Source: Prionace glauca
Lineage: Eukaryota; Chordata; Chondrichthyes; Carcharhiniformes; Carcharhinidae
NCBI GenBank assembly: GCA_037974335.1
Contig: CM075760.1
Coordinates: 24,227,538-24,291,537, forward strand
Direction of reading: 5' to 3'
Length of the DNA: 64,000 nt
Position 1 is the first letter of the stretch, and every line of letters begins with the position of its first letter. The notes under the pieces are model-generated. The model was not told the origin of the DNA, ran no database searches, and saw only the letters and a list, made by a program, of their open reading frames with translations. Below, in pieces: positions 10,940 to 22,506 of this stretch. A program made the translations under genes and the position numbers.

Positions 10940-11325
10940 GGATTCCGTTGCTGGTTTTCTGTGCTCTCTGCTAAACAGTCCTGCATTTTGTCTCGCACTG
11001 TTTTCAAACATCAATTGACACAAACTGCAACAGACTAAATACCCACCGCAATTTCCACCCTGCCAGGTGTTGCTCTATTTCCTCCTTGTTGGATTTCGCT
11101 TTTTTAAAAACTTCCTCTATTTCTAAACATTCCCAATGTTAATGAAAGGTGATGGAGGTGAAGGTTTATCTTTGTTTCCTTATGCACACATGCCATGTAA
11201 CATCCTGAGTTTTTCCAACCTCATCACATTTCAATGCAGATGTCAGGTCCGCTTTTACATGGCAGTGAAAATACATTTATTTGACCTGCTGTTTCATCCA
11301 AAACAATGTATATTTGCATTACCTC
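10940..11325. other. Non-coding, nothing recognised
   Basis: No RNA gene, repeat or conserved frame seen. Confidence 0.5.
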
Positions 11326-11626
11326 TTTCGATTCCTCCAGAAGGAGGCCATTCAGCCCATCGAATCCGCACCCACAACAATCCCACCCACGCCCTATTCC
11401 CCGTAAACCCACATATTTACCCTCCTAATCCCTGTGACACTAGGATCCATTTAGCATGGCCAATCAAACTAAAACACACTTCTTTGAATCAGACACCGGA
11501 ACACCCGGTGGAAACCCACGGAGGCACGGGGAGAACGTGCAAACTCTGCACAGGCGGTGACCCGAGGACCTGAGTCCCTGGCGCTGTGAGACATCAGTGC
11601 TAATCACTGTGCTACCGCGCTGTCCT
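11326..11626 (-). mobile_element. HE1-like tRNA-derived SINE
   Basis: The minus strand starts with a tRNA-like head (GGTAGCACAGTGATTAGCAC), has the GTTTGCACGTTCTCCCCGTG body and ends in a CCATT/GAATC-type tail near 11326. It is diverged and full-length or nearly so. The naming rests on the elasmobranch tRNA-SINE architecture. Confidence 0.75.
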
Positions 11627-11705
11627 TTCCACTGCACTCAATGTTACTGCAGTTCACTCCATTCAAAGTATTAGCATCAATCTGTGATAAACCATCCTGT
11701 GGTAT

Positions 11706-12235
11706 TTCTGCTGGAGTGCAGAGTAGGTTTACTCGGCTGATACCGGAGTTGAGGGGATTGAGCTATGAGGAGAGACTGAATAAACTAGGTTTGTACTCGT
11801 TAGAGTTTAGAAGAATGAGGGGAGATCTCATTGAGACGTATAAGATGATGAATGGTATGGATAGGATAGAGGTGGAGAGACTCTTCCCGCTCAGAAAGGA
11901 CAGTAGGACTAGGGGGCACAGTCTCAAGATAAAGGGGGGGCGGTTTAGAACAGAGTTGAGGAGGAACTTCTTCACTCAAAGGGTGGTGAATCTCTGGAAT
12001 TCTCTGCCCGTTGAAGTGGTGGAGGCTGCCTCGCTAAATATTTTTAAGAAGCGGGTTGATGGGTTTTTGATAAGAGAGGGGATTAAGGGTTATGGGGAGA
12101 GGGCGGGAAAGTGGAACTGAGCCACGACAGATCAGCCATGATCTTATTGAATGGCGGGGCAGGCTCGAAGGGCCAGATGGCCTACTCCTGCTCCTATTTC
12201 TTATTATGTTCTTATTATGTTCTCTTATTAAATTA
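11706..12235 (+). mobile_element. CR1-like LINE B, 3' end
   Basis: Encodes the C-terminal ORF2 region (SYEERLNKLGLYSLEFRRMR, then NFFTQRVVNLWNSLP), followed by a 3' UTR and a tail of TTATGTTC-like repeats. The frame is open for about 140 codons. 5'-truncated. Confidence 0.9.
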
Positions 12236-12254
12236 TCAGCGTTAATGGACCATC

Positions 12255-12470
12255 CAATGTTGGACGCCATTGATTTGAAACTTTGCTGCTTTTCTGGGTG
12301 AACTCCAGCTCTCCATTCCTCCCGCAATGTCACCGCTCAAACTGAGTCTTTCTCCTTCCCACATTGTTAAACTCAGTTATTGGTTTCTGAGTGAAAACTG
12401 CCTCCATTTCACAGGGGGTGGGAGATCTTACTATTTCATTCAATTAAAAGTTTTCTTGCCATGGAAGCAG
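12255..12470 (+). pseudogene. Relic tRNA-Lys 3' end with its flank
   Basis: GTTGGACGCCATT (about 12261-12273) aligns with the 3' acceptor and start of the flank of tRNA-Lys at 26548, and about 200 bp of downstream sequence (CTCAAACTGAGT, GAAAACTGCCTCCA) also match 26555-26720. The rest of the tRNA is absent; LINE B lies immediately upstream. Ancestral duplication followed by loss is the simplest reading. Confidence 0.6.
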
Positions 12471-12724
12471 AGATTTGGACCGACATCTGCAGATATTTGT
12501 GTCAGTAGAAACAATAAATCTTCCCCCATTAACAGCTAGATTTTAACCGCATCAGCATTTCGTACCATCAGCCCTTTCTCGCCTATCGCTCTCTTAATTT
12601 CTTTTTGATTCTTCACATGTGACTTTTCCAATTCAGACACAAACAAAGAAATCTCCCTAATATTGATTCTGACAGTTGCAGACTGAGAAGTAACGCAGGA
12701 TTGTTGTACAGCAATAAATCTACA

Positions 12725-12796
12725 TTCCCTGAGCGGGAGCCGAACCCAGATTGTAGTACTGAGAACGTCGAATCTTAACCACTAGGCCACCAGGGA
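12725..12796 (-). pseudogene. Decayed tRNA-Glu (CTC)
   Basis: The minus strand has acceptor TCCCTGG/TCAGGGA, the D-arm TGGCCTAGTGGTTAAGATTCG and a T loop with GGGTTCGG, all close to vertebrate tRNA-Glu. The anticodon would be CTC, but the anticodon stem no longer pairs and the T stem has a mismatch. I call it a pseudogene. Confidence 0.8.
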
Positions 12797-13104
12797 AGCT
12801 GGTGCAATTTCTTTAAAATGTTGATTTATCCATGAATTTTTATTGTATTTCGGACTTTTTATTCACCAAATGTAAGTTTATCCTTCACAAAGACCTTGTT
12901 TTTGTCAAAACTGAGTATGTCATGTTTCTATTTAGATGAGGAAACACCACGCTGGTTAGTAATATACTGTATACACTCTCTCAGTAATGACTGAACTGGA
13001 CCCAGTCTGTATTCATATTAGTACAGGTGCTGTATCGATATCTAGTGCATTCGGCTCTGTCTCTGTATTACTGCACAAAACCCGTCCCTCATTTATATTA
13101 CAAC
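12797..13104. other. Non-coding, nothing recognised
   Basis: AT-rich; no feature supported. Confidence 0.5.
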
Positions 13105-13290
13105 AGATCATATTAGTTGGATTCACCATGCAAAAATTGCCCGTTATTTTCCCTTAGAATATGTGGATTAGCCATGGTAACTGTGTGGGACTAATGGGGA
13201 TAGGGCAGAGGGGAGGACCTGGGTGGGATGCAGACTCAGTGGGCCAAGATAACCTTTCTTCTGAACTGTAGGAATTCTATGGTTCTATGT
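13105..13290 (+). mobile_element. HE1-like SINE, 5'-truncated
   Basis: Body and tail only: GGATTAGCCATGGTAA, GGGTGGGATGCAGACTCAGT and the terminal GTAGGAATTCTATGG. No tRNA head. Confidence 0.7.
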
Positions 13291-13867
13291 CTAAGAAATA
13301 TCATAGACATTTGCGTGTTTATTTATTTTAAATAATCTATTTTCTAATAAGCCCCTTTGGTGAAATGATCTCTTTTAGCAATTCCCCTTCAGTTTTCCCA
13401 GTGATAACCTTCACCCCATCTCTGCCTTCCCTGAGTGCATGGAAACACCAAACAGTTCATGTGTTTCAACTGAAGAACATTTAAGATGTAAGCTTTTATT
13501 GACAAACATTCTGTTGTGTGTTCTTGCATACAAAATGATTTCAGCCTCACTATTTTGTTCCCGGTGTTGATTTATCTGTCTTTAGAGATCTGCTGGAAAA
13601 CGGATAGACTGACAATGTGTGACAGCAATACTCACAACGGTTTCAACTCTCTTCAGTTCAGCAACACATTGTAAATCAATGTTCCTTTCTTTTGCCAAGG
13701 TGCATGAACCAAAATGTTTGCCTTCATTCGAATTTTTTAACATGCATAAAAAGGACAATAACCATATAATTTGTAAGAAAAGATGAAGTCATCTTGTTTG
13801 TTCAGAGACTGTGATTAATGTCCCTCAGCACACGGTTTAATTGTTCCAATGGGGACATTAGAGGATT

Positions 13868-13875
13868 TATAAATA
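13868..13875 (+). promoter_or_regulatory. TATA box of GPR139-like gene
   Basis: TATAAATA followed by GG lies 80 bp upstream of the ATG at 13955. This spacing leaves a 5' UTR of roughly 50 bases if transcription starts about 30 bp downstream. Core-promoter call is inference. Confidence 0.6.
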
Positions 13876-13954
13876 GGAAATTTCACACTGTGTGCAATAT
13901 TGTTTAACTGGGAGTGTTCTCTAGTACAGTCAGCGATCGTTGAATTTCAGAGCC

Positions 13955-14051
13955 ATGTTCTGGATTATACCACTTGAGATTCGTATTCTTTGGGTATTTT
14001 ACGACATCCAAAGGATTTACTACCCTGTCCTTGCCGTAGTTGGTGTCACTG
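13955..14051 (+). CDS. GPR139-like receptor, exon 1
   Basis: The first ATG opens 32 codons ending in the start of transmembrane helix 1 (DIQRIYYPVLAVVGVT), followed by one base of a split codon and a GTAAGT donor at 14052. Joining to the acceptor at 19477 keeps phase and gives VGVTVNIITIVTLMSRNCGL, which matches the continuous helix 1 to loop 1 segment of GPR139-like receptors. The frame continues past the donor to 14236, but that part has no family similarity and is intron. An upstream non-ATG extension from 13940 is not needed. Confidence 0.85.
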
Positions 14052-15090
14052 GTAAGTCATATTTCTCTGTGTTCATTGTCCTTGTCCATGTTACCCAGTT
14101 ATTGATATTATTCTGTGTAACCTTCATGGTTTGTTGCTGTGAATGCACTGGAAACATTTCTCCTTGCCACACAGCTATCCTCACACTACCTGACATTCAC
14201 TTTCAATCTTTCCACTTTACGGTTGTCGTTATGTAACATGATTTCCAGTATTATGATTCACAGCCAATTCCAAATCAGCTGATTTAACATCTTCAACTGC
14301 ACAGCCTTCAGCACAATCAAAGCAGAGTCATCCAGACCAGAAACATTTGCTCCAAACCTACTGGCACCATTGTGTCCCCCACATACAAATCTGAAGAAGG
14401 GAGCAAATTGGAGACTTTATTAACTGGTGAATGTGGCTTCTTGCTACATCATTGCTACATCATTGCGGGGCTTTTCTGCTGTGAACTTTGTCTCGAGCAG
14501 AATAGGTGAATTCAGTCTATTCCGGGGTGGATTTAATAAAAATGTTTCAGCTGTTCCCAAGGATCCTGAGAGATTGTTTCTCTTGTGCTCAGTCTAAAAC
14601 ACGAATAAATTGTGTTTATATAAAAAAAACACAGAACTGCCTTCAGGGCAGATCCACCAGTGCTTGAGCCAGGAGTACAACCAGAAGCAAAGCCCGATCA
14701 CTTGAAGCAGTTAGATTTAATACAGACATGGAGAGAAATTATTTCTCTCAATGGAAGGTGAATTTTTTGAATTCATTACCTGAGGATACGGCGGGTGTTA
14801 GGACTTGATGAAATTGAGGAGACAGAGTCTCACCCTGGGCCATTCCAAGCTCCCTCAAACCCCAGCAGCTTCTTACTTATACTGAGTCAGCTGACCATTT
14901 TCTCATTGGTTAGATAGCTTTCAGCTTGTTCTCATTGGTCACTATAACAGATCCAATGTGTTTCTGTTGGTTGTTATATTGGTTCCATTCTAACATTCCA
15001 CTTAAACCCGCCTCTCCCACGACCTGATCCCTGACAAAAAACCAACCCAAACCCATCACTTCCCAGTCACTTCCCAGTTACTGTGATCCC
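14052..15090. other. Intron of GPR139-like gene, first part
   Basis: No recognised gene. A short stretch near 14730-14810 resembles LINE 3' debris and the decamer TTCTCATTGG occurs twice near 14900-14940. Nothing else is supported. Confidence 0.5.
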
Positions 15091-15094
15091 ACCA

Positions 15095-15600
15095 GTTCAC
15101 CAGTTCCTCCGTCTCTTCCCTGTTCGTGGTGTCATCGTTGCAGTGGTGTCATCAGCAAACTTGGATATCAAGTTGGAGGGGAATTTGGCCACACAAGTCA
15201 TCGGTGTATAAGGAGTATAGTGGGGCTGAGGACACAGTGTTGTGGGGCACCGCTTATGAGGATGATTGTGGAGGAGGTGTTTTGACTGTCCTTATTTATT
15301 GTTGTCTGTCAGGTTCAAATTGCAGAGATAGGAGCCTAGCCCCAGGCCAGAGACTTTGTACTGAGTTTCATTAGAACAATGCTGTTAAAGGCTGAGCTGC
15401 AGTCGATAAACAAGATTCAGGGTTGCAATGTTGACTGTACGGCCAGGGAGATTGCATCTGTGGACCTGTTGCGGATATAGGCAAACTGTAGTGGACCCAG
15501 GCAATCTGGGAAGCTGGAACTGATTCATGCCATAACTAATCTTTTGCTGCATCACATAATATTGGACAGATGTATCATTGGACAATAGTCATTAAGGCAG
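15095..15600 (-). mobile_element. Rex1/Babar-like LINE fragment
   Basis: The minus strand encodes SSAPLYSLYTDDL and SKFADDT in shifted frames, a degraded form of the reverse-transcriptase core, in the arrangement typical of Rex1-type elements. Several frame breaks show it is old. The clade assignment is tentative. Confidence 0.55.
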
Positions 15601-16214
15601 GCTATTTGGTTTTCTTTGGTAGCGGCCTTGGTTTGAGTTTTTCTTACCTGGTGCACAGATCAGGAACTTTCCTACTGAGAGAGGACTCGCTGACCTTTAC
15701 TGGTCCAGTAGGTCATAGTGGGCCAGCTGCAAATACACTGGACACATTGGGCACTAGTATAACAATGAACCCTGAAGCTTTGAAAGCAAACCCTGATAGT
15801 TGAGTTCTGTGTCATTCGAGTGTCAGATAATGATTTCTTCCTGTATTGTGCGAATGGCGGCCACAACGTTGTGGTCTCTCTACGGTCTTTTTGTAAATAT
15901 AACAGAGATTCTGAGCTGTCGAGGCATTAGGAACTCTCTCTGCCAACTGCTGTTAGTTTCCAGAGGAAAGGGTGAAACCAGCATTGTTTGGTACCAGCCC
16001 TGCTACAGGGGTTGTCAGTAGCTATCTGAAAGGTGACAAATTACTACATATAGGACTCCACTCTGAATTTTCTGACAGGGTTACCCCCACAACCTTCTCA
16101 CTCTCCAAATCCCCCACAAGTTAGAGAGACTATTTACCTGCAGCTGAGTGACGGTCAATGTTGAGGACCCCCGGAAAACTCTTTCCAAAATGTATACTAT
16201 TTTGGCCCTACCAT
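15601..16214. other. Intronic, nothing recognised
   Basis: Short ORFs on both strands overlap each other and have no recognisable content. Confidence 0.5.
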
Positions 16215-16390
16215 GGAGCATCACGGTGGCACAGTTGTTAGCATTGCTGACTCACAGCATCAGGGACCTGGCTTCAATCCCAGGCTCGGGTCACTGTCTG
16301 TGTCCAGTTTGGACCTTCTTCCCGTGTCTGGGTGGGTTTCCACCAAATGTTCCACTTTCCTCTCACGATCCAAAAGACGTGTTGGATCAT
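16215..16390 (+). mobile_element. HE1-like SINE, 3' part missing
   Basis: tRNA-like head GGTGGCACAGTTGTTAGCAT and body with GGTCACTGTCTGTGTCCAG. It stops at the LINE that follows. Confidence 0.7.
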
Positions 16391-16399
16391 AAAAATAAA

Positions 16400-17142
16400 A
16401 AGAGGGGTCTGTACTGGGACTCTTTAGGTTTGTAATTTTCATAGGTGACCTGGATAAGAAATTGGAGGGAAGGGTTAGTAAGTTTGCCGACGACACGAAG
16501 GTTGGTGGTGTTGTGGATAGGCTGGAGGGATGTCAAAAGTTGCAGCGTGACATAGATAGGATGCAAGACTGGGCGGAGAAGTGGCAGGTGGACTTCAACC
16601 CGGATAAATGTGTAGTGATCCATTTTGGCAGGTCCAATGGGATGAAGGAGTGTAATATCTAAGCAGTGTCGAGGATCAGAAAGACCTTGGGGTCCGGGCC
16701 CATAGGACTCTCAAATCAGCCTCGCAGGTGGAGGATGTGGTCAAGAAGGTATATGGTGTACTACCTTTCATCAACCGACGGATTGAATTTAGAAGTCGGG
16801 AGATAATACTGCAGCTTTATAAGACCCTAGTCACATCCCATTTGGAGAACTGCGCCTAGTTCTGTTCGCCTTATTACAAGAAAGATGTGGAAGCTATTGA
16901 AACGGTGCAGAAGAGATTTACAAGGATGTTGCCAGGATTGGGTGGCATGCCTTATGAGGATAGGTTGATGGAGCTTGTTTTTTTTCTCTCTGGGGAGACG
17001 AAGAATGAGAGGTGACCTGATAGAGGTTTATAAGATGTTGAGAGGTATCGATCGCGTGGATTCTTGGAGGCTATTTCCCAGGGCTGAAATGGTCGCTACG
17101 AGAAGATACAGGTTTCAGGTGCGGAGGGGTAGGTATAGAGGA
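16400..17142 (+). mobile_element. CR1-like LINE, first part of an element split by LINE C
   Basis: Encodes SKFADDTKVGGVVDRLEG and QVDFNPDKCVVIHFGR, then a frame-broken C-terminus. The coding sequence is interrupted at 17142 in the middle of the R.F.RG.YR region and resumes at 19131, so one older LINE hosts the insertion. Confidence 0.85.
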
Positions 17143-19130
17143 TATAGAACATAGAACATAGAACATTACAGCGCAGAACAGGCCCTTCGGCCCACGATGT
17201 TGCGCCGACCAGTTACAAAACAATGACCCACTAGCCTAAACCAATCCCTTTTCATCCATAAACCTATCCACAGATCTCTTAAACGCCCCCAAACTAGGTG
17301 CATTTACAACTGCAGCTGGCAGGGCATTCCAGTCCCTCACCACCCTCTGGGTAAAGAACCTACCCCTGACATCTGTCCTATAACTACCCCCCCTTAATTT
17401 AAAATCGTGCCCCCTCGTGCTAGCTTTCTCCATCCTAGGAAAAAGGCTATCACTATCTACCCTGTCTAAACCTCTAATCATCTTATATGTTTCAATGAGA
17501 TCCCCTCTTAGCCGCCTTCTTTCCAGCGAAAACAACCCCAAATCTCTCAATCTCTCCTCATAGGATCTCCCCTCCATACCAGGCAACATCCTGGTAAACC
17601 TCCTCTGCACCCTCTCCAAAGCCTCCACATCCTTTCTGTAATGTGGGGACCAGAACTGCACACAAAACTCCAAGTGCGGCCGCACCAGAGATGTGTACAG
17701 TTGCATCATGACGCTGCGACTCCTAAATTCAATCCCCCTACCAATAAACGCCAAAACTCCGTATGCCTTCTTAACAACCTTATCCACTTGATTCCCAACT
17801 TTCAGGGATCTATGTACACATACACCTAGATCCCTCTGCTCCTCCACACTATTCAAAGTCCTCCCGTTAGCCCTATACTCAACACATCTGTTATTCCTAC
17901 CGAAATGAATTACCTCATACTTCTCCACATTAAACTCCATCCGCCACCTCTCAGCCCAGCTCTGCAACCTATCTAAGTCATCCTGCAAACTATGACACCC
18001 TTCCTCACAATCTACCACACCTCCGACTTTGGTGTCATCAGCAAACTTACTAATCCACCCAACTATACCCTCATCCAGATCATTAATAAAAATTACAAAC
18101 AGCAGTGGCCCCAAAACAGATCCCTGAGGCACACCACTTGTAACCGAACTCCATGACGAATATTTCCCATCAACCACCACTCTCTGTCTCCTATCTGCTA
18201 GCCAATTCCTGATCCAATTACCTAGATCACTCCCAATCCCATACATCTGCATTTTCTGCAGAAGCCTACCATGGTGAACCTTATCAAACGCCTTGCTAAA
18301 ATCCATATACACCACATCAACTGCCTTACCCCTATCCACCTCTTTGGTCACCTTCTCAAAGAACTCGATAAGGTTAGTAAGGCATGACCTACCCGCTACA
18401 AAACCATGCTGACTGTCTCTAATCAACTCATTACTTTCCAAATAACTATAAATCCTGTCTCTAATAATCCTTTCCAAAACCTTACCCACCACAGAAGTAA
18501 GACTCACCGGTCTATAATTCCCAGGGAAGTCCCTTCTCCCCTTCTTAAACAATGGGACAACATTTGCTGTCCTCCAATCTTCTGGTACTATACCAGAGAC
18601 TAACGACGACCTGAAGATCAGAGCCAGAGGCTCCGCAATCACTCCTCTTGCCTCCCAAAGAATCCTAGGGTAAATCCCATCTGGACCAGGGGACTTATCT
18701 ATTTTCAATCCCTCTAAAATATCCAGCACATCCCCCGTATCAACTGCAATACTATCTATTACACACCCCTGCACCCCAGTGTCCTCCTCAGCTACATTCC
18801 TGTCCCCTTGCGTGAACACCGAAGAGAAATATTGGTTCAACGCCTCTCCAATCTCCTCCGGTTCCACGCACAACTTCCCTCTACTGTCTGTAACTGGCCC
18901 TAATCTTGTCCTAACCAACCTTCTGTTCTTGACATACCTGTAAAACGCCTTAGGGTTCTCCTTAATCCTATCAGCCAAAATCATCTCATGCCCTCTTTTA
19001 GCCCTTCTTAACTCCCTCTTCAACTCCTTCCTAGCCAATCTAAAACTTTCTAATGCACTACCTGAGCCCTCAAGCCTCATCCGAACATAAGCCTCCTTTT
19101 TCTTCCTAACCAACGAATCAACTTTTTGTC
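17143..19130 (-). mobile_element. CR1-like LINE C, nested, with open RT frame
   Basis: From about 19127 down to 17236 the minus strand is open for about 630 codons. It has SPGPDGIYPRIL, YMDFSKAFDKVHHG, SGVPQGSVLGPLLF, KFADDTKVGG (catalytic Asp pair present) and the CR1 C-terminus ending in RFMDEKGLV. The 3' UTR is short and ends in repeats of GAACATA on the plus strand. The endonuclease and ORF1 are missing by 5' truncation, so it cannot move itself. It lies inside an older plus-strand LINE. The open frame indicates a recent insertion. It is antisense to the receptor gene. Confidence 0.95.
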
Positions 19131-19345
19131 AGGGGTAAGGTTTTCACTCAGAGGGCGGTGGGTGAGTGGAATCTGCTTCCGTCGGTGGTGGTGGAGGTGA
19201 ACACTTTGGGGTCTTTCAAGAGACTTGTGGATGTGTACATGGGATTTAATGGGATTGAGGTTTATTGGTAGGTCTAGTAGGTAGGGATATGATCAGCGAA
19301 ACTTGTTGGCCGAAGGGCCTATTTGTGCTGTAGTGTTCCATGTTC
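19131..19345 (+). mobile_element. CR1-like LINE, second part (3' end)
   Basis: Resumes the host LINE: GGTTTTCACTCAGAGGGCGG, SGTFKRLV-type codons and a 3' end GGCCGAAGGGCCTATTTGTG. It directly precedes receptor exon 2 by about 130 bp. Confidence 0.85.
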
Positions 19346-19476
19346 TGTAAAAAGAGGTTTAAGTGATTCAGTTTGTATGCACGTTATTTTTTAAACTGTT
19401 GTTCTATTTGCAGTCTAAATTGTCACTTTTCCCCTTGAATCATACCTAATGTTATTCTTCATTTCCTTCCTGACAG

Positions 19477-20378
19477 TGAACATAATCACAATTGTGACAC
19501 TGATGAGCAGAAACTGTGGTCTGTCCAAATGTGTCACTCGTTACCTGGTGGCCATGTCAGCGGGGGATCTGCTAGTTGTTATCCTCGACCTGATATTGAG
19601 ACACATTCCCATTGTTTATTGGGAAAAGTTTTATTTCTTACTATCAGTCCCCGTGTGTAACATCCACGCCGTCCTGCTTTACACTGCCACTGACTGTTCT
19701 GTCTGGTTCACCGTCACTTTCACCTTTGATCGATTTGTGGCCATTTGCTGCCCCAAGCTGAAAAGTAAATATTGCACTGAGAAATCAGCGGCTGTGGTTC
19801 TGGGAACAGTGACAGTGCTGAGCTGTTTAAAAAACATTTCCTGGTATTTTATGTTATTAAATGGATATGGGCTGGCGAACAATCCCTGGTTTTGTCGCTT
19901 CTCATGGGATGTTGTGGAATCTCCGGTCTGGGGAACAATCGAGTTCCTCCACAACATTCTAACCCCGTGTGTCCCATTCGCCCTGATTCTGCTCCTCAAT
20001 GCCCTCACCGTCAAACACATTTTAGTGAGCAGCAGAGCCCGCAGGAGACTCCGGGCTCACAGCAGTGGGGAGAATCCCAAAGACCCAGAGATGGAGAGTC
20101 GAAGGAAATCCATAATTTTACTATTTGTTATCTCAGCCAATTTCATTGTCTTATGGTCGACATTAATGGTTTATTCAATATGGATTCGGATGTATAATTT
20201 GGGCTACCAGTCAATAAGGTTACATCTTTTTGTTATGGAATTGGGCTTCATGCTACAACTCACAAGTTGCTGCACAAATACTGCCATTTATGCTGTGACA
20301 CAGACTCACTTCAGACAGCAGCTAAAAGATCTACTGAAATACCCCATTACTGCAATTCTTCAACTCAATACACCATAA
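19477..20378 (+). CDS. GPR139-like G-protein-coupled receptor, exon 2
   Basis: Acceptor TTCCTTCCTGACAG precedes 19477. With exon 1 the protein is 332 residues, a usual length for this family. It has seven hydrophobic segments, a Cys pair for the extracellular disulphide (SVPVCNIH and NNPWFCRF), a DRF triplet in place of DRY (FTFDRFVAICC), a basic third loop (RARRRLRAH ... ESRRKSIILLF) and NTAIYAVTQ in place of NPxxY at helix 7. These variants are normal for GPR139-like receptors. Mammalian GPR139 responds to aromatic amino acids and peptides; ligand for this paralogue is unknown. The gene is intact. Sharks carry many such genes, so exact orthology is not claimed. Confidence 0.9.
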
Positions 20379-20454
20379 CAGGAAACTACAACTACAAGAC
20401 TCCTGACTCTTTCTGTTGGGCATTCATACTGTAAACAACAAAACACCCTCACAA

Positions 20455-20875
20455 AAACAGAAATAGTTACAGAAAGGGAGAGAGAGAGGAGCGTGTTAGC
20501 AACAATGTGAGTGATAGAGAGAGACAAATTGGTAGAGAGAGGGAAAGGCACAAAACAAGGAGGACTACAATTTGAAGAGTTTCTAACAGGTACAGGGAAT
20601 AAAGCAGACAGAGAGAAAGAACAAAGACAGAGAAAGGCTCTCACAAAGAGAGGGAGACAGGATAGAGAGTGGAGAAAATGGCGAGGGTGATATACAGGAA
20701 ATAAGAAAGGGAGACAGAAGAAGACAGGCAGGAGGTTGTTATAAAAGAGGGAAAGGGAGATGAAAGGAAAACAGGAGACAAGAAGTGAGGCAGAGGGAAA
20801 CAGCCAGACACAGAGCGAAACAGAGACATCGAGACAGAGAGCGGGACAGAATGGGTAAGAACAAAGACAAAGAGA
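20455..20875. repeat. GA-rich low-complexity tract
   Basis: Purine-rich imperfect repeats of GAGAGAGA, AGACAGAG and AAAGGGAG. The long ORFs here on the minus strand (Leu/Ser/Phe/Cys-rich) are compositional artefacts. Confidence 0.9.
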
Positions 20876-21722
20876 ACAAAGAACAACACAGCACGGGAAA
20901 CAGGCCCTTCGGCCCAACGAGCCCGCGCCGCCGTCCCATGGTCAGTGACCTATTCATGACTCTAGTCTATGCCTAATGTGTGAGGATCAGGGAGGTCCAA
21001 TATAGGGACAATTTGTTACCCAATCAATCAGCCTAAAAGCACATTTTTGGGATGTGGGAGGAAACCGGAGTACCCGGTGGAAACCCACGCAACCACGGGG
21101 AGAACGCGCAAACTCCCACAGACACAGGCCCAAATCCATGTGTCCGCACAGCAACAGAGATAGCCTCTGAGCTGCCATGATGCCCTCGAGATGGTCCAGT
21201 TTACGCACACCAACGACATGAAGCAGTAGGCAACTCCCGAAGCAATATCCAAGAGCAGCCCACCACAACCTGCCGCCCGCATGCCCCTTGCTGGACTTAA
21301 GTGCCTGTGGATAAAAATTTCATTATTAAAGACTCTATATCCCTGAGGCTAAAACTGACCCCAAGCCTACAATGCTTAGTAAGGCCTGCTATATCCCCCT
21401 ATATGTAGACCGCTCATGTGGCTGTCCAAGTGACTCTTGAACAACCCTAGCGTGCCTGCTTCCACCACCTTACTCGGCAGTGCATTCCACATCCCCACTA
21501 CCCTTTGTGTGAAAAACTGCCCTCTAATGTCTTATATCTAGCCCCCCTCACCCTAAGCCCGTGACCCCTCGTTCTATCCATTTCTAATAGCGGAAAAAGC
21601 TTATCACCATCTACTCTATCTGTCCCCTTCATAATCTTATAAACCTCTATTAGATCCCCCCCTCAGCCGACGTCTCTCAAGGGAAAACAGCCCAAGTGCG
21701 TTCAATCTTCCCTCGTAAGACA
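20876..21722 (-). mobile_element. CR1-like LINE A, copy A3, 3' UTR and end of ORF2
   Basis: Near-identical to 3800-4660 of copy A2 in reverse orientation, beginning with the CAGCACGGGAAACAGGCCC tail. It is 5'-truncated near 21722, where a much older LINE begins. Confidence 0.9.
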
Positions 21723-22506
21723 AGAGTTTGAACCTTGTGTGAATTTGAACGACGTCTCTGCCTGAACCTGTGTAGGTCTGAACCTGGTGTGGGCCCGAGC
21801 CTGGGTAGGGGCCCTGTCGACATGAATACCAGCATTCGATTTGCTTTTCTAACTGATGATTGAACCTTCACGTTAACCTTTAGAGAATCTTGAACAGGGA
21901 CTCCCAGGTTCCCTTGCGCATCTGATTTTCTAAGTATTCCCCCGTTTAGAAAACAATTTATGCCTGCATTCCTCTTTCAAAAGTGCACAATCTCATACTT
22001 TTCCTCATTGTATTCCATCTGTCATCTCTTTGCCCTCTCTCTAACCTGTACAAGTCCTTCTGCAGCCCTCCCTCCGCACCCCCCCCCCGACTTTCTCAAT
22101 ACTCCCTGTCACTCGATATATCTTTGTATCTTCCGCAACAGCGTCTTCATTTCATTCTTCCAAATCATTCATGTATATTATGAATATACATTAATGCACC
22201 GAACCCTGAGGCACACCAGTAGTCACTGGCTGCCATCCTGCAAACAGATCCCCTTCTTCCCCACTCTCTGCCTTCTGTCAGCCAGCCAATCCTCTATCCA
22301 TGCCAGGATCTTGCTCTCATCTCCATTGGCACTTAACTCATTTAAGAGTCTCCAATGCAGCACTATATCAATGGCCTTCTGGAAATCGAAATTAATCAGT
22401 TCAATTGGTCCTCTCTATCTAACTTCCTTGTTACCTGCTCAAAGAACTCTGACAGATTTGTCCGACATGGGCTCCCCTTGACAAAGCCGAACTGACTCAG
22501 TGCTAT
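21723..22506 (-). mobile_element. Old CR1/L2-like LINE D, 3' half of ORF2
   Basis: Reverse-complement sequence with degraded RT features: CACCAGTAGTCACTGGCTG is antisense of the TG.PQG-type region, and GACAAAGCCGAACTGA is the FGFVKG segment. Many frame breaks. The element resumes at 23063 after an LTR-like insertion. Confidence 0.75.

Noticed and set aside
13940-14236. 98-codon continuous ORF as a separate small gene
   Set aside because: The first part is receptor exon 1 and the remainder lies beyond a consensus donor; it starts with a non-ATG codon.
20360-20957. Overlapping minus-strand ORFs up to 185 codons
   Set aside because: They lie in the GA-rich tract, are Leu/Ser/Phe/Cys-rich in several frames and reflect composition only.
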